A stretch of DNA of 48,214 bases, taken from the NCBI RefSeq assembly GCF_025144725.1, contig NZ_JALXKS010000020.1:1-48214 (forward strand), in the 5' to 3' direction. The notes under the pieces are model-generated. The model saw only the letters and a program-made list of their open reading frames with translations. It did no database searches and was not told the origin of the DNA. Of this stretch, positions 23,866 through 33,708 are shown one piece after another. Position 1 is the stretch's first letter; each line of letters begins with the position of its first letter. This DNA is from Brevibacterium sp. p3-SID960 (GTDB taxonomy: Bacteria > Actinomycetota > Actinomycetes > Actinomycetales > Brevibacteriaceae). Made by a program: the position numbers and the translations under genes.

Positions 23866-24753
23866 ATGCGCAACCACAGAATCACCCGCCCCCTGGCAGC
23901 CCTTGCCGCCATCGCCTCGCTCGGACTCGTCGCCGCCTGCGGCGGAGGCGGTTCAGATGCGGGCAGCACGCTGGAGAAGGCCCAGGAGGACAAGAAGATC
24001 ACCGTCGGCTTCGCCGGTGAGGCCCCCTACAGCTTCGAAGCCGACGGCGAGCTGACCGGTGCCACTGTCGCCCTGCACCGTGAGATCTTCGAAGAGCTCG
24101 GCATCGAGGAGGTCGACGGTGTGCTCACCGAGTTCGGCGGCCTCATCCCGGGCCTCAACGCCGACCGCTTCGACGTCGTCTCCGCGGGCATGTCGATCCT
24201 GCCCGACCGCTGCGAGCAGGCGTCGTTCTCCAATCCGGAATTCATGTACACAACCGCGCTCATGGTTGAAGAGGGAAATCCACACAACCTCAAGACGCTC
24301 GACGATGTTGCAGCCAACGGCGATGTCACGCTCGCCACGATGACCGGTGCGATCGAATCGGACTACGCCGCCGATCTCGGCATTGAAGGTTCGACTGAGG
24401 TGGGCACTCCGCAGGACGGGATGGACATGGTGACCTCCGGCAGGGCGGATGTCTTCGCACTCACCGGCATCTCGCTCAACTGGATGGCGGACAACAACCC
24501 GGATGCCGGTGTCGAGGTGACCGAGTCGTTCGTGCAGGAGATCGACGGCGTGCCGCAGATCGGTGCCGGCGGCACCGTCTTCCGCACCGACGACGAAGAG
24601 CTGCTCAAGGCCTACAACGAGAAGCTCGACGAGATCGTCGAAGACGAGCAGCGCTACCTCGACATCGTCGGCGAGTTCGGCTTCACCGCCGAGGAGCGCC
24701 CTGACGGGTCCATCACCACTGAGCAGCTGTGCTCGGGTGATCTGCCCAGCTGA
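23866..24753 (+). CDS. ehuB: Ectoine-type ABC importer, solute-binding lipoprotein
   Basis: A 295-residue family 3 solute-binding protein. The signal peptide ends in the lipobox LVAAC, with a Gly-rich linker after it. Features such as GLIPGLNADRFDVVSAGM, PDRCEQASFSNPEF and EEGNPHNLKTLDD resemble EhuB, which binds ectoine and hydroxyectoine. Substrate assignment rests on that resemblance, and another polar amino acid is possible. ATG 23866 has ACGGAG upstream. First of four genes in B-C-D-A order. A degraded second copy lies at 33709-33965. Confidence 0.8.
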   Translation: MRNHRITRPLAALAAIASLGLVAACGGGGSDAGSTLEKAQEDKKITVGFAGEAPYSFEADGELTGATVALHREIFEELGIEEVDGVLTEFGGLIPGLNADRFDVVSAGMSILPDRCEQASFSNPEFMYTTALMVEEGNPHNLKTLDDVAANGDVTLATMTGAIESDYAADLGIEGSTEVGTPQDGMDMVTSGRADVFALTGISLNWMADNNPDAGVEVTESFVQEIDGVPQIGAGGTVFRTDDEELLKAYNEKLDEIVEDEQRYLDIVGEFGFTAEERPDGSITTEQLCSGDLPS

Positions 24754-24774
24754 TCACGTCGACTGTCGCCGGCG

Positions 24775-24803
24775 GGCGGCCCCCGTCTCGGGCGCGGGCC
24801 GCC
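24775..24803 (+). promoter_or_regulatory. GC-rich hairpin between ehuB and ehuC
   Basis: GGCGGCCC (24775-24782) and GGGCCGCC (24796-24803) can pair in the 119-base spacer after ehuB. Such hairpins often limit read-through or protect upstream mRNA, so more binding protein than permease is made. This is a general inference; the stem itself is seen. Confidence 0.45.
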
Positions 24804-24872
24804 AGCCGGTGACCGCACGTCTTCTGCACCTCCGTCCCGAAATCCAGGCACGCACATGACAGACACGCGCTC

Positions 24873-25604
24873 ATGACAGACAACCTCACGACGCTCTTCA
24901 GCTATGCACCCCAACTATGGGACGGTCTGAAGATCACCTTCCTCCTCACCGCCGGCGGCGCAGCCGGTGCGCTGCTCATCGCCCTGGTGCTCGGCCTTGC
25001 GATGGCCAGCCCGTACCGCTGGCTCGGCATCCCGGCGCGCATCGTCGTCGAGTTCTTCCGCGGCACGTCCCTGCTCGTGCAGCTGTTCTGGCTCTTCTAC
25101 GTGCTGCCGCTGCTGGGGGCGAATCTCGATCCGCTCAGCTGCGGCATCTTCGCCCTGGCACTGAACTACGGGGCGTATTCGGCAGAGGTGGTGCGCTCGT
25201 CGATCGCACACGTCGACCGCGGCCAGTGGGAGGCGGCGACGGCGCTGAGCCTGTCGCCGGTGCGGATGATGCGGCGCATCATCTTCCCGCAGGCCTGGCT
25301 GCTCATGATCCCGTCGCTGGCGACGCTGCTCATCCAGCTGCTCAAGGGCACCGCAGTCGTCTCCTTCATCACCCTCCAGGACCTCACCGACCGCATCGAC
25401 CAGCTGCGGCAGGCCACCGGCGACACCTTCTTCGCCTACACCGTCGGCCTGCTGCTGTACTTCGTGCTCGCCTGGCTGCTGCAGGTCGGCATGGATGCCC
25501 TCGAGCACCGGGCGGCGGTCGCACTCGGCCGGCGTGAGAAGTCCGGACGGCTGCGCAGCGTGCTCTCCCGGCGGCACCGACCGAAGAAGGAGGTGCTGGG
25601 CTGA
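24873..25604 (+). CDS. ehuC: ABC importer permease, EhuC-like
   Basis: A 243-residue polar-amino-acid type permease with about five membrane segments. The cytoplasmic coupling motif can be read as EAATALSLSPVRMMRRIIFPQA in two parts (EAATALSLSP and the following RRIIFPQA). It pairs with the next permease to form the channel. The C-terminus is basic. Its stop overlaps the next start (TGATG). Confidence 0.82.
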   Translation: MTDNLTTLFSYAPQLWDGLKITFLLTAGGAAGALLIALVLGLAMASPYRWLGIPARIVVEFFRGTSLLVQLFWLFYVLPLLGANLDPLSCGIFALALNYGAYSAEVVRSSIAHVDRGQWEAATALSLSPVRMMRRIIFPQAWLLMIPSLATLLIQLLKGTAVVSFITLQDLTDRIDQLRQATGDTFFAYTVGLLLYFVLAWLLQVGMDALEHRAAVALGRREKSGRLRSVLSRRHRPKKEVLG

Positions 25605-26246
25605 TGTGGGATTGGTCGCGCGCATTCGATGCGCTGCCGCTGCTGCTCAAAGGCTTCGGCAACACCCTCATCGCCACCGTCGGCGGTACGCTCATCGCGG
25701 TTGTGCTCGGACTCGTCATCGCGATTCTGCTGCGCGTCCTCCCCCGGTGGATCAACTGGCTGCTCAAGCTCGCCGTCGCCTTCGTGCGCAACACGCCGCT
25801 GGTGGTGCAGCTGCTGTTCATCTACTTCCTCTTCGCCAAGCATCCGGTGCTCGCCGGTATCCCGTCGCTGACACTCGGGCTCATCATCATCGGCGTGCAC
25901 TATTCGACGTACATGTCCGAAAGCTACCGGGCTGGGATCGACTCGGTGCCGAAGGGCCAGTGGGAGGCGATCAGCGCGCTGTCGCTGCCGCCGGCCCGTG
26001 CGTTCCGCTCGATCGTCCTCCCCCAGGCGCTGCGGGCGACCGTCCCCTCGCTGGGCAACTACGCGGTGGCGATGTTCAAGGACACCCCGTTCCTGTTCGC
26101 CATCGGGGTCGTCGAGCTGGTGACCTCTGCCCAGCAGTACGGCGGCCGTCATTTCGCCTACACCGAGGCGTTCACGCTCGCCGGCCTCATCTTCCTGGCC
26201 GCCAGCTATCCGACCTCCCTGCTCATCCGACGATTGGAGAAGTCCC

Positions 26247-26260
<14 letters not shown>
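25604..26260 (+). CDS. ehuD: ABC importer permease, EhuD-like
   Basis: A 218-residue permease of the same family, with the coupling loop seen as EAISALSLPPARAFRSIVLP. The N-terminus MWDWSRAFDALPLLLKGFGN is typical. Its end overlaps the ATPase gene by 14 bases, so the four genes are translated as one unit. Substrate is as argued for the binding protein. Confidence 0.82.
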
Positions 26261-27068
<808 letters not shown>

Positions 27069-27094
27069 CCCCAGGCCTCAGCCCCGCACGTTCG

Positions 27095-27609
27095 TCACTC
27101 CCGCAGCTGCAGGAACCACAATGCGGTCTCGCCGACCTTCTTGTGCCGGAACACCTCCAGCCGCTCCGGCAGCCTCGGCTCCGGTGACCGGCTGGAGCGT
27201 TCGAACACGATGAGCGCTGCCGGGTCGCGCAGCAGCGGCGCGCACGCGTCCAGGATCGCGGTCACCTCCGCCTCGGGCATGGGATACGGCGGGTCGGCGA
27301 AGATGAGGTCGATGCTGCCTTCCGGCAGCCGTCCCGCGCCCGCGGCGGCCGGCGCCTGGATGATCTCGACCTCGCCTGTCACGCGCAGGGAGCGGGCGTT
27401 GGCGGTGATGACGCGGCACACGGAGGCGGCGCGTTCGATGAAGGTGACGTGTGCTGCGCCGCGGGAGAGAGCTTCGAAGCCGAGCCCGCCGGAGCCTGCG
27501 CAGACGTCGAGGACGTGGGCGCCGGTGAGCATGTCGAGGGTGGTGAGTGAGGAGAACAGAGATTCGCGCACCCGGTCAGACGTCGGGCGGGTGCCCTCGC
27601 CGGGCGGGG
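27095..27609 (-). pseudogene. rsmD: rsmD, left copy, missing its first 14 codons
   Basis: Encodes residues 15-185 of RsmD, identical to the right copy, including the DPPYP catalytic motif. The true start is replaced by unrelated DNA, so the frame opens into a chimera that begins near 27838. The AdoMet-binding core is intact, and a shortened or chimeric protein might still be made. Its N-terminal RNA-contact residues are missing, and the complete gene lies next to recG. Confidence 0.85.
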
Positions 27610-27922
27610 AACACCCGGCGGCACTGAGTCGGAGCTCATCGCAGACTTCGCCTCGACTCACGACGCCGGGGTCGTCTGGGAGACGGGCGGGGAGGAGCCG
27701 CTCATGAAGCAGCTGCGCGACGGCCGGCTCGATGTTGTGATCGGCGGTCTCACCGACAAGTCGCTTTGGACGACGCACGCGGCGCTTACGACCGCGTACG
27801 TGGAGGCGACCGGAAACGACGGCACCACGGAGCAGCATGTGCTAGCTGTGCCTATGGGTGAGAACGCCTTCATGGTTGCACTCGAGCGCCACGCGCTCGT
27901 GCACGCCGAAGCGCACCGATGA
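27610..27922 (+). pseudogene. C-terminal remnant of a solute-binding protein
   Basis: The plus-strand frame reads in from the repeat junction without a start: SELIADFASTHDAGVVWETG, GGEEPLMKQLRDGRLDVVIG, GGLTDK and an end with AVPMGENAFMVALE. The LRDGRLDVVIGGLT segment is the lobe-II pattern of family 3 solute-binding proteins. About the first two thirds are gone. Its stop overlaps the next start (ATGA), so it once formed an operon with the cation efflux gene. Confidence 0.65.
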
Positions 27923-28958
27923 CAGCTCGGTTCGGCCACACGGAACTGCCCGACAAGCAGGCGCAGGCACTGAAGAAGGCGACCCGTCTCGAACGTGTCT
28001 CGTTGGGTGTCATCGCGGTGACGGTCGTCCTCGTCCTGCTCGTCGCCGGCAGCTCGCAGGCGATGAAGGCCGCATGGATCGAGGATTCGCTGTCCCTGTT
28101 GCCGCCGATCGCGTTCCTGCTCGCAGCACGACTCATCCGGAGGCCCCCGACCGCGGCGAAGCCGTACGGTTATCACCGCGCGATCGGCATCGCCCATCTG
28201 GTGTCCGGGTGCGCGCTCCTGCTCATGGGTCTCTACCTGATCATCGATTCCGGCCTTGGGTTGTTCGAAGCAGAGCATCCGCCGATCGGGGTGCTCGTCC
28301 TGTTCGACACGCCCATCTGGCAGGGGTGGCTCATGATCGCCGTCATGATCGTCACCGGTGCTCCGACCGTGATCCTCGGCCGCATGAAGCTCAAACTGGC
28401 TCCTCTGCTGCACGACAAGGTCCTCTACGCGGATGCCCAAATGAACAAGGCCGATTGGATGACGTCGCTTGCGACCATCGTCGGAATCCTCGGCATCGGC
28501 GTGGGGCTGTGGTGGGCGGATTCGGTCGCAGCCATCGTCGTCGCGATCGACATCGTACGCGACGGGTGGAAGAACCTCCGTGATGCGGCGCGTGATCTCA
28601 TGGACTCGCGGGCCACCCAGTAAGACGGGACGAGCCCCGACCCTCTCACCGACCGCGTGATGGACTGTCTGAGCTCCGCCTGGTGGGTGGCGGAGGCGGA
28701 ATGCCGCATCCGCGACCAAGGCCACGTTCTGCACATCGAGGCGTTCGTCGTCCCGGTCGACGGCAGGGCACCCTCGCTCGAGGAGGCCGCACAGCTGCGC
28801 GAACGGTGCGTCGAACTCGACTGGCGGGCCCAGGACTTCGTCCTGTCAGTCGCCGAAAAGCTGCCTGAGGAACTCCTCCCCCCCCCCAGCTGCAGGACCG
28901 CGGGCCCCGCGGCCCGCGTGCGCGCCTCCTCACCACCGTCAGCAAGGAAGAGTCATGA
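27919..28958 (+). pseudogene. Cation diffusion facilitator, broken by a stop and a C10 tract
   Basis: The N-terminal part (ATG 27919 to TAA 28621-28623) has five or so membrane segments and MNKADWMTSLATIVGILG, typical of cation efflux proteins. After the TAA the same frame goes on with the cytoplasmic domain (DCLSSAWWVAEAECRIRDQG, then HIEAFVVPVDGRAPSLEEA). So one codon has become a stop. A run of ten C bases (28878-28887) then shifts the frame. With a 1-base correction it ends in LLTTVSKEES at TGA 28956-28958, overlapping the next ATG. The truncated 234-residue form lacks the C-terminal domain and is probably not functional. Confidence 0.8.
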
Positions 28959-29883
28959 CTCCCGCCGACGAGGCTACAGCCACCCGGGGATTACGCCCGC
29001 ACGTTCCAGCACCGAGCCCGCGGGCCCGCGAGCCGCGCTCTGCTCGGCCTTCTCCTCGCAGTGGGAAGCGCCCCGGTTGCGAACCGGGACGACGAATCCC
29101 AGGCGGACCCCGACATCGGCTGCCCCGGGGGCGACACGTTCGCGCGCGCAGCCGATCTCGCGCTCAGTGAGCCCCGGGGTGTGCTGACCGACGAGGGCAT
29201 CCAGCTCACGTTGTTCCCCTCTGCCTGATGCACTACGGGCCAGGCGAGTACATCCGCGGCCACTGGGAATGGAGCCCGCAGCTTCTCGCCAGCCGCGCGA
29301 AGATCGAAAAGGTGGTTGAGAGTGCCCTGTGCGATCGTGTCTCAATGCCGACAGATCTGCCGACGGACGGGGCCAGCACTTCCGCGCTGCTGTTCGAGAT
29401 GACAGCGAACGCGGCGTTTCCCACGCTCACGACGTGACTTTCGCGCAATGCTGAGCCGTCGCCGCTACACGAGTGCCGCATCCACCGCTCGATCTACACG
29501 CTGCGCGAGGCCGACCCCTCCAGCTGGGCGATCCCCGCCTGCGGGGACGGGGAAGGCCGCTCTCCTGGGGATCCAGTCCGACGAGTACGGAGGCGGCCGC
29601 CCCGACCTGGTCCACGCGGAGGTCTTCGCCGGCACGGTGCGAGCAATGGGACTGGACGACCGACCGCAGGCGCACCCAGACCGCGTGCCGGCCGCCACCC
29701 TCCTGCTCTTCGACGTCATGAACCTCTTCGGGCTACACCGCAGGCTTTGTGGGACGATCGTCGGCCACCTCGCCGCCTTTGAGATGACCTCATCGATCCC
29801 CGGCCGACACTATTCGCAGGCGTTCGCCCGCACCGGTAACAGCTCCCACGTCACCTGGTACTTCGACGAGCACGTCAGCCGGG
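28955..29883 (+). pseudogene. Iron-containing redox enzyme family gene, multiply frameshifted
   Basis: Pieces in different frames line up with the iron-containing redox enzyme (heme-oxygenase-like) family. They begin at ATG 28955 (MTPADEATATRGLRPHVPAP), then TDEGIQLTLF (ends 29226), HYGPGEYIRGHWEWSP (from 29228), HRSIYTLREADPSSWAIP (from 29470). Then comes the best-kept block EIQSDEYGGGRPD-like GIQSDEYGGGRPDLVHAE with FGLHRRLCGTIVGHLAAFEM and WYFDEHVS. At least four frame changes are needed, and the 3' end is replaced by glycosyltransferase sequence at about 29884. Clearly dead. Confidence 0.7.
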
Positions 29884-30716
29884 CACAATGGGAAGGTCGA
29901 TGCGGTTCTTACGGCGATCCCGCACTTCGTCGGTTCCTGCGTCGTCATCGCGGACGATGACGTCCGTTTTTCGGCGGAGACGCTCCTTCATCTCAGCGAC
30001 CTTCTCCAGGAGGTGGGCCTCGTGCGTCCGCAGAACCACCCCGTCATCGACCCTTCGGCACCTTCTCCGTGCCACGTCCGCTGGGACACCGCCCGGGCCC
30101 TCGTGAACCGGGCGTGGGCGTCCGACTACCCGGGGCACCCTGGGAGTGCGGTCGGAGTACCTGGGCGCTGGCTACGACCCGGGAGTGCCCATTGCGAATC
30201 TTGAGCTCATGCGCACAGCCCAAACCCGAGGCGGTGTCCTCGCCGCCGCCGACGACCTCTTCGTCGCCAGGCTCCCGCCCACGTCCCGCGCGTTCCGCGG
30301 GCAGCGCGTCCGGCAGACATACGACAGCTTCGCGCAGCCGGCGCGGCTGGCCGCGGACCTGTTGATCCTCCCAGTCCTGCCCCTCTCGGTTCGTTGGCGC
30401 GCCGTCGGACTCCTTGCGACGGCTGCGGCGATCCTTTGTGCCGAGAGGCGGCGTTGGCGTGATCACGACGCACCGTGGTCCCGCCGGACCCCGCACTCTG
30501 GGCGCTCTCTGGCTCGCTGAGCGGGGCGTGTGCCCATAGGTCGTGGTGGGCGCCCGAATGCGGGGCGAGGTGCCCTACCGCGGAACGCGGCTGCACACGG
30601 CCGCGAACTCACCGTGGTCCTTTCGCCGACGAGAGGCGGTGCTCGCCGCTTCGCCCCTTTCCACGGCATCCGCACCTTCCATCCGCTCGCGCACATACGA
30701 TGAAGAGACCCGATGA
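29884..30716 (+). pseudogene. Family 2 glycosyltransferase remnant
   Basis: From CAC 29884 the frame reads HNGKVDAVLTAIPHFVGSCV and VVIADDDVRFSAETLLHLSD, the DxD region of a family 2 glycosyltransferase; the N-terminus is missing. A frameshift near 30120 leads to MRSEYLGAGYDPGV and GGVLAAADDLFVARLPPTS (from 30146), followed by a membrane-like stretch. Another shift near 30500 and an in-frame TAG precede YRGTRLHTAANS. The last frame ends at TGA 30714-30716, overlapping the next gene start. It is fused upstream to the redox enzyme remnant, so a deletion joined the two. Confidence 0.7.
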
Positions 30717-30997
30717 CCATCAGCCCCACGCTCGTGAACACCACTATCACGCCGTGCCCGGGCGGTCCGCTGCTGGTTCGCGGGGAGTTCGTACTCGCAG
30801 GCGAAGAGGACGGCCAATGGAAGCGGCCGCGGCCCAATGTCGTCGCCCTGTGCCGGTGCGGAGCCTCCGGTATCCCTCCGCTGTGCGACGGCTCCCGCAA
30901 CCTCATCGGCTCCCACGCCCCGGGGGCAGCGTCGAAGGTTCTCCCCGCGCGACTGCCGGACAACACAGACCAAACCCCACGACCCGCTGTCGGATGA
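30713..30997 (+). CDS. CDGSH-type iron-sulfur protein with lost His ligand
   Basis: A 94-residue protein. ALCRCGASGIPPLCDGSR matches the CDGSH 2Fe-2S motif C-x-C-x2-S-x3-P-x-C-D-G-S-H, but the last position is Arg (CGC) instead of His (CAC). That His is the fourth cluster ligand in the family, so cluster binding should be changed or lost. A sharp N-terminal start (MTISPTLVNTTITPCPGGPL) is kept. CDGSH genes often stand beside iron-containing redox enzymes, as here. The gene is open but may be decaying with its neighbours. Confidence 0.7.
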   Translation: MTISPTLVNTTITPCPGGPLLVRGEFVLAGEEDGQWKRPRPNVVALCRCGASGIPPLCDGSRNLIGSHAPGAASKVLPARLPDNTDQTPRPAVG

Positions 30998-31080
30998 TCC
31001 CTCGACACGCCCCGTCTCCACACGTACGATGAAAGCCAGGCCCGGTGAGAGCCGGGCGCAGCCCACCCCAGGGAGGCACT

Positions 31081-32700
31081 GTGCGCGTCGCAATTGTCGG
31101 AGCGACAGGAAATACCGGTACTGCCGTACTGGAGGCGCTGGCGGCGACCCCAGAGGTGACAGAGGTGGTCGGGATCGCGCGCCGCATGCCGGACACCACG
31201 GTCCCCCCGTACGACGGATGTGACTGGCGTTCCATCGACGTCGCAGCAGCCAGTCCGGAGGGTGAAGCGATCGCGCGACTGGCCGACGCGTTCGAGGGGG
31301 CCGATGCGGTCATCCATCTTGCCTGGCTCATTCAGCCCAACACGGAACGCGAGCTGCTGCGCCGCGTGAACGTCGACGGCACACGTCGGGTGACGGAGGC
31401 GGTCGCCCGTGCCGGCGTCCCGCACCTCGTCGTCGCGTCCTCCGTCGGGGCCTACTCCCCGGACGACACGGACGATGAGGCGACCCGCCGTGACGAGTCG
31501 TGGCCGACGGATGGGATCGCTACGTCGCACTACAGCGTGGACAAGTCCGCTCAGGAGAAGGTGCTGGCCGATTTCGACGCACATCACCCCTCCATCACCG
31601 TGACCCGTCTGCGCCCGGCACTGATCTTCGGAGGCCGCGCCGCCTCAGAGATCCAGCGGTACTTCCTGGGCTCCTGGATACCGCTGCAACTCCTGCGCTA
31701 CGGGCGCCCGCCGTTCCTCCCCGTGCCCCGCGGCCTGCGCGGCGTCCAAGCGGTCCACGCCGACGACATCGGCCGCGCATATGCGGCGGCAGTTCTCGCA
31801 CGCGCACCGGGAGCGTTCAACATCTGCGCCGACGACACGATGGGGCTCAAGGACCTCGCAGACATCATCGACCACGGTCGGTTCGTCGAACTACCCTCAG
31901 CGGCCCTGCGCACAGGGCTGGGCATCGGCCATCGCACCGGGCTGGTCGCGGCCGACACAGGGTGGATTGACATGGCGGTGGGCGTCCCGCTCATGGATGC
32001 GTCCCGGGCGAAGGCGGAACTGGGATGGGAACCGCGCGTCTCCGCAGCTGACGCGCTGCGGGACCTGCTGAACGGGTTCATCGCGGGCACCGGCACCGAT
32101 TCGGTGCCTCTGCGACCGCGCCGGGCCTCCGGCACCGCACCCCGCACCTCAGCGGTGCCTCCCGCTGACAGGGAGCTGCTGGGGATCTACCTGGACGATC
32201 ACCTCACGGGAGCGACCGCCGGCGCGCAGCGCGTGCAGCGGATGGCAGACGACTTCGTCGATACACCGTACTTCGCTCCGCTGTCGGAGCTGGCGATGGA
32301 GATCGACCGCGAACGTGCGCGGCTCGCAGCTCTGATCCCGGCGCTCGGCCTGACCCGCAAACCACTGCGTCAGGCGGTGTCCTGGGCGGGAGAGCACGTC
32401 GGGAGACTTAAGGGCAATGGAGCGATCCTGAGCCGCTCACCCCTCACCCCGCTGCTGGAGACGGAGCTGATGCGCAGCGCGGTCATCGGGAAACTGGGTC
32501 TGTGGCAGACGCTCGCCGCCAACGCCGAGGCGTGGGGCCTGGCAGCTGCCGAGTTCGACGAACTCGTAGCGCGCGCCCACGCCCAGCTGGAGACTCTCGA
32601 CGCCGTCCACGCGTATCTGCGCACTCGCGCGCTGCGCCACGACGGCGACGCTTTCGACCATCGCAGCGCCCACAGCCCAGTGGGCGCGCAGGGAACCTAG
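31081..32700 (+). CDS. NAD(P)-dependent epimerase with C-terminal helical domain
   Basis: A 539-residue protein. Residues 1-330 form a short-chain-type epimerase/dehydratase: a GATGNTG nucleotide-binding loop at the start, ASSVGAYSP, then YSVDKSA with the catalytic Tyr and Lys. After an Arg/Pro/Ser linker (about 340-365) comes a helical domain of about 160 residues (ELLGIYLDDHLTGATAGAQR). That domain is found as a separate protein in many actinobacteria and looks like a four-helix bundle. The start is GTG 31081 with AGGGAGG upstream; the open frame begins at 31045. It is the only large intact gene in the block between the 635-bp repeats. Confidence 0.78.
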   Translation: MRVAIVGATGNTGTAVLEALAATPEVTEVVGIARRMPDTTVPPYDGCDWRSIDVAAASPEGEAIARLADAFEGADAVIHLAWLIQPNTERELLRRVNVDGTRRVTEAVARAGVPHLVVASSVGAYSPDDTDDEATRRDESWPTDGIATSHYSVDKSAQEKVLADFDAHHPSITVTRLRPALIFGGRAASEIQRYFLGSWIPLQLLRYGRPPFLPVPRGLRGVQAVHADDIGRAYAAAVLARAPGAFNICADDTMGLKDLADIIDHGRFVELPSAALRTGLGIGHRTGLVAADTGWIDMAVGVPLMDASRAKAELGWEPRVSAADALRDLLNGFIAGTGTDSVPLRPRRASGTAPRTSAVPPADRELLGIYLDDHLTGATAGAQRVQRMADDFVDTPYFAPLSELAMEIDRERARLAALIPALGLTRKPLRQAVSWAGEHVGRLKGNGAILSRSPLTPLLETELMRSAVIGKLGLWQTLAANAEAWGLAAAEFDELVARAHAQLETLDAVHAYLRTRALRHDGDAFDHRSAHSPVGAQGT

Positions 32701-32712
32701 GAAGGGGGCATC

Positions 32713-32919
32713 ATGGACGACGTGAACGACCGCCGTCGGGCGGCCGTGTCCCGCAACGCGGAGGACACAGACCCCCGCAGTACGGAAGCGCAGAAGGCCG
32801 ACGCGCAGACCGCGGAGGCTAAGAACACCGCAGATAAGCACCTGGTGAGTGATGACGAGGTCGCGGACGAATGGGGCAAGGAATCCTTCCCCGGCAGCGA
32901 CCCGCCGGCGAACTACTGA
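32713..32919 (+). CDS. Small acidic protein with SFPGSDPPAN tail
   Basis: A 68-residue, strongly hydrophilic protein. The end DEWGKESFPGSDPPANY is a recurring C-terminus in small actinobacterial proteins of unknown role. GAAGGGGG lies just upstream of ATG 32713. It starts 12 bases after the epimerase stop, so they are probably co-transcribed. No function is known. Confidence 0.65.
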   Translation: MDDVNDRRRAAVSRNAEDTDPRSTEAQKADAQTAEAKNTADKHLVSDDEVADEWGKESFPGSDPPANY

Positions 32920-32997
32920 GAAGACGGCGAACAGGTGCGAGCAGTCACCCGGCAGAACACCGGGAAGGTGCCCGCCGGCACAGTTTCCGGGTTCTAG

Positions 32998-33708
32998 GGC
33001 GTGTGTCCTTTATTCACCATTTGAGGGCTGTCTCGGTGGAGACGTGACTACACAGCATCGACACCGAGTCTTTACGGTGAGCAGTGGGCGCGAATCGGAC
33101 CGCTGTTGCCCTCGCAATGCTGGCAAGAGAGCCCGGCCGTTTGAGAACAGCCGTCGGATCGGCGAAGGATCGGATCGTCGAAGGGATCGTCTACCGGCAC
33201 CGTGCAGGAATTGCCTGGCGTAACCTGCCGCGTGAGCATTTCGGGCCCTGGCAGACGGTGTGGAAGCGTCACCGCCGCTACGCCGCTGACGGCACGTGGG
33301 CTCGTGTGCTGGCCCGGGTGCTCTGTGATGCCGATGCTGCTGGTGACATTGATTGAGTTTCTCTGCAGCAGATTCTGGCTGACATTCGAGTCCCACGGGC
33401 CGACGGTGGTCGTCCTCACATGCCCGGCCGCTGTTCTGGCTGATCGGTCCTATGGGCCTAAAGCCGATCGCGAATACTTGTGTTCGGGTGGCATCCGGGC
33501 CGTAATCCCGGAGAAGAAGGATCAGATCGCGGTTCGGGAAAAGCGCGGCAGCAATGGTGGAGGGCCACCGGCCTTTGATGCCGGCGCCTATCGGAACCGT
33601 GACGTGGTGGGACGTTCATCTGCTTGCCTCAAGCGATGGCGAAGGTTGGCAGCGAGGTCTGACAAGCCCGCGATCGTATATCGAGCCGCTGTCGTGGTCA
33701 GCGCGATC
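32998..33708 (+). mobile_element. Remnant of an IS5-family insertion sequence
   Basis: GGGCGTGTGTCCTTTATTC at 32998 may be the left end. The transposase is in pieces: WARIGPLLPS, then KDRIVEGIVYRHRAGIAWRN and WKRHRRYAADGTWARVL (to the stop after GDID at 33354). Most of the middle, with the first catalytic Asp, is missing. The end piece LADRSYGPKADREYLCSGGI and GGGPPAFDAGAYRNRDVVGR is in another frame. The expected catalytic Glu in VVERSF is Gly here. The element cannot move by itself. Its right end is lost, since it joins ehuB sequence at 33709. Confidence 0.85.

Noticed and set aside
27095..27838. The 247-residue frame over the left rsmD as a true gene
   Set aside because: Its first 75 or so residues are antisense to the truncated binding protein and have no RsmD character; the repeat ends at 27609.
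28974..29345. Minus-strand frames in the pseudogene block
   Set aside because: They are Arg/Gly/Ala-rich shadows; the plus strand carries recognisable pieces of the redox enzyme family.
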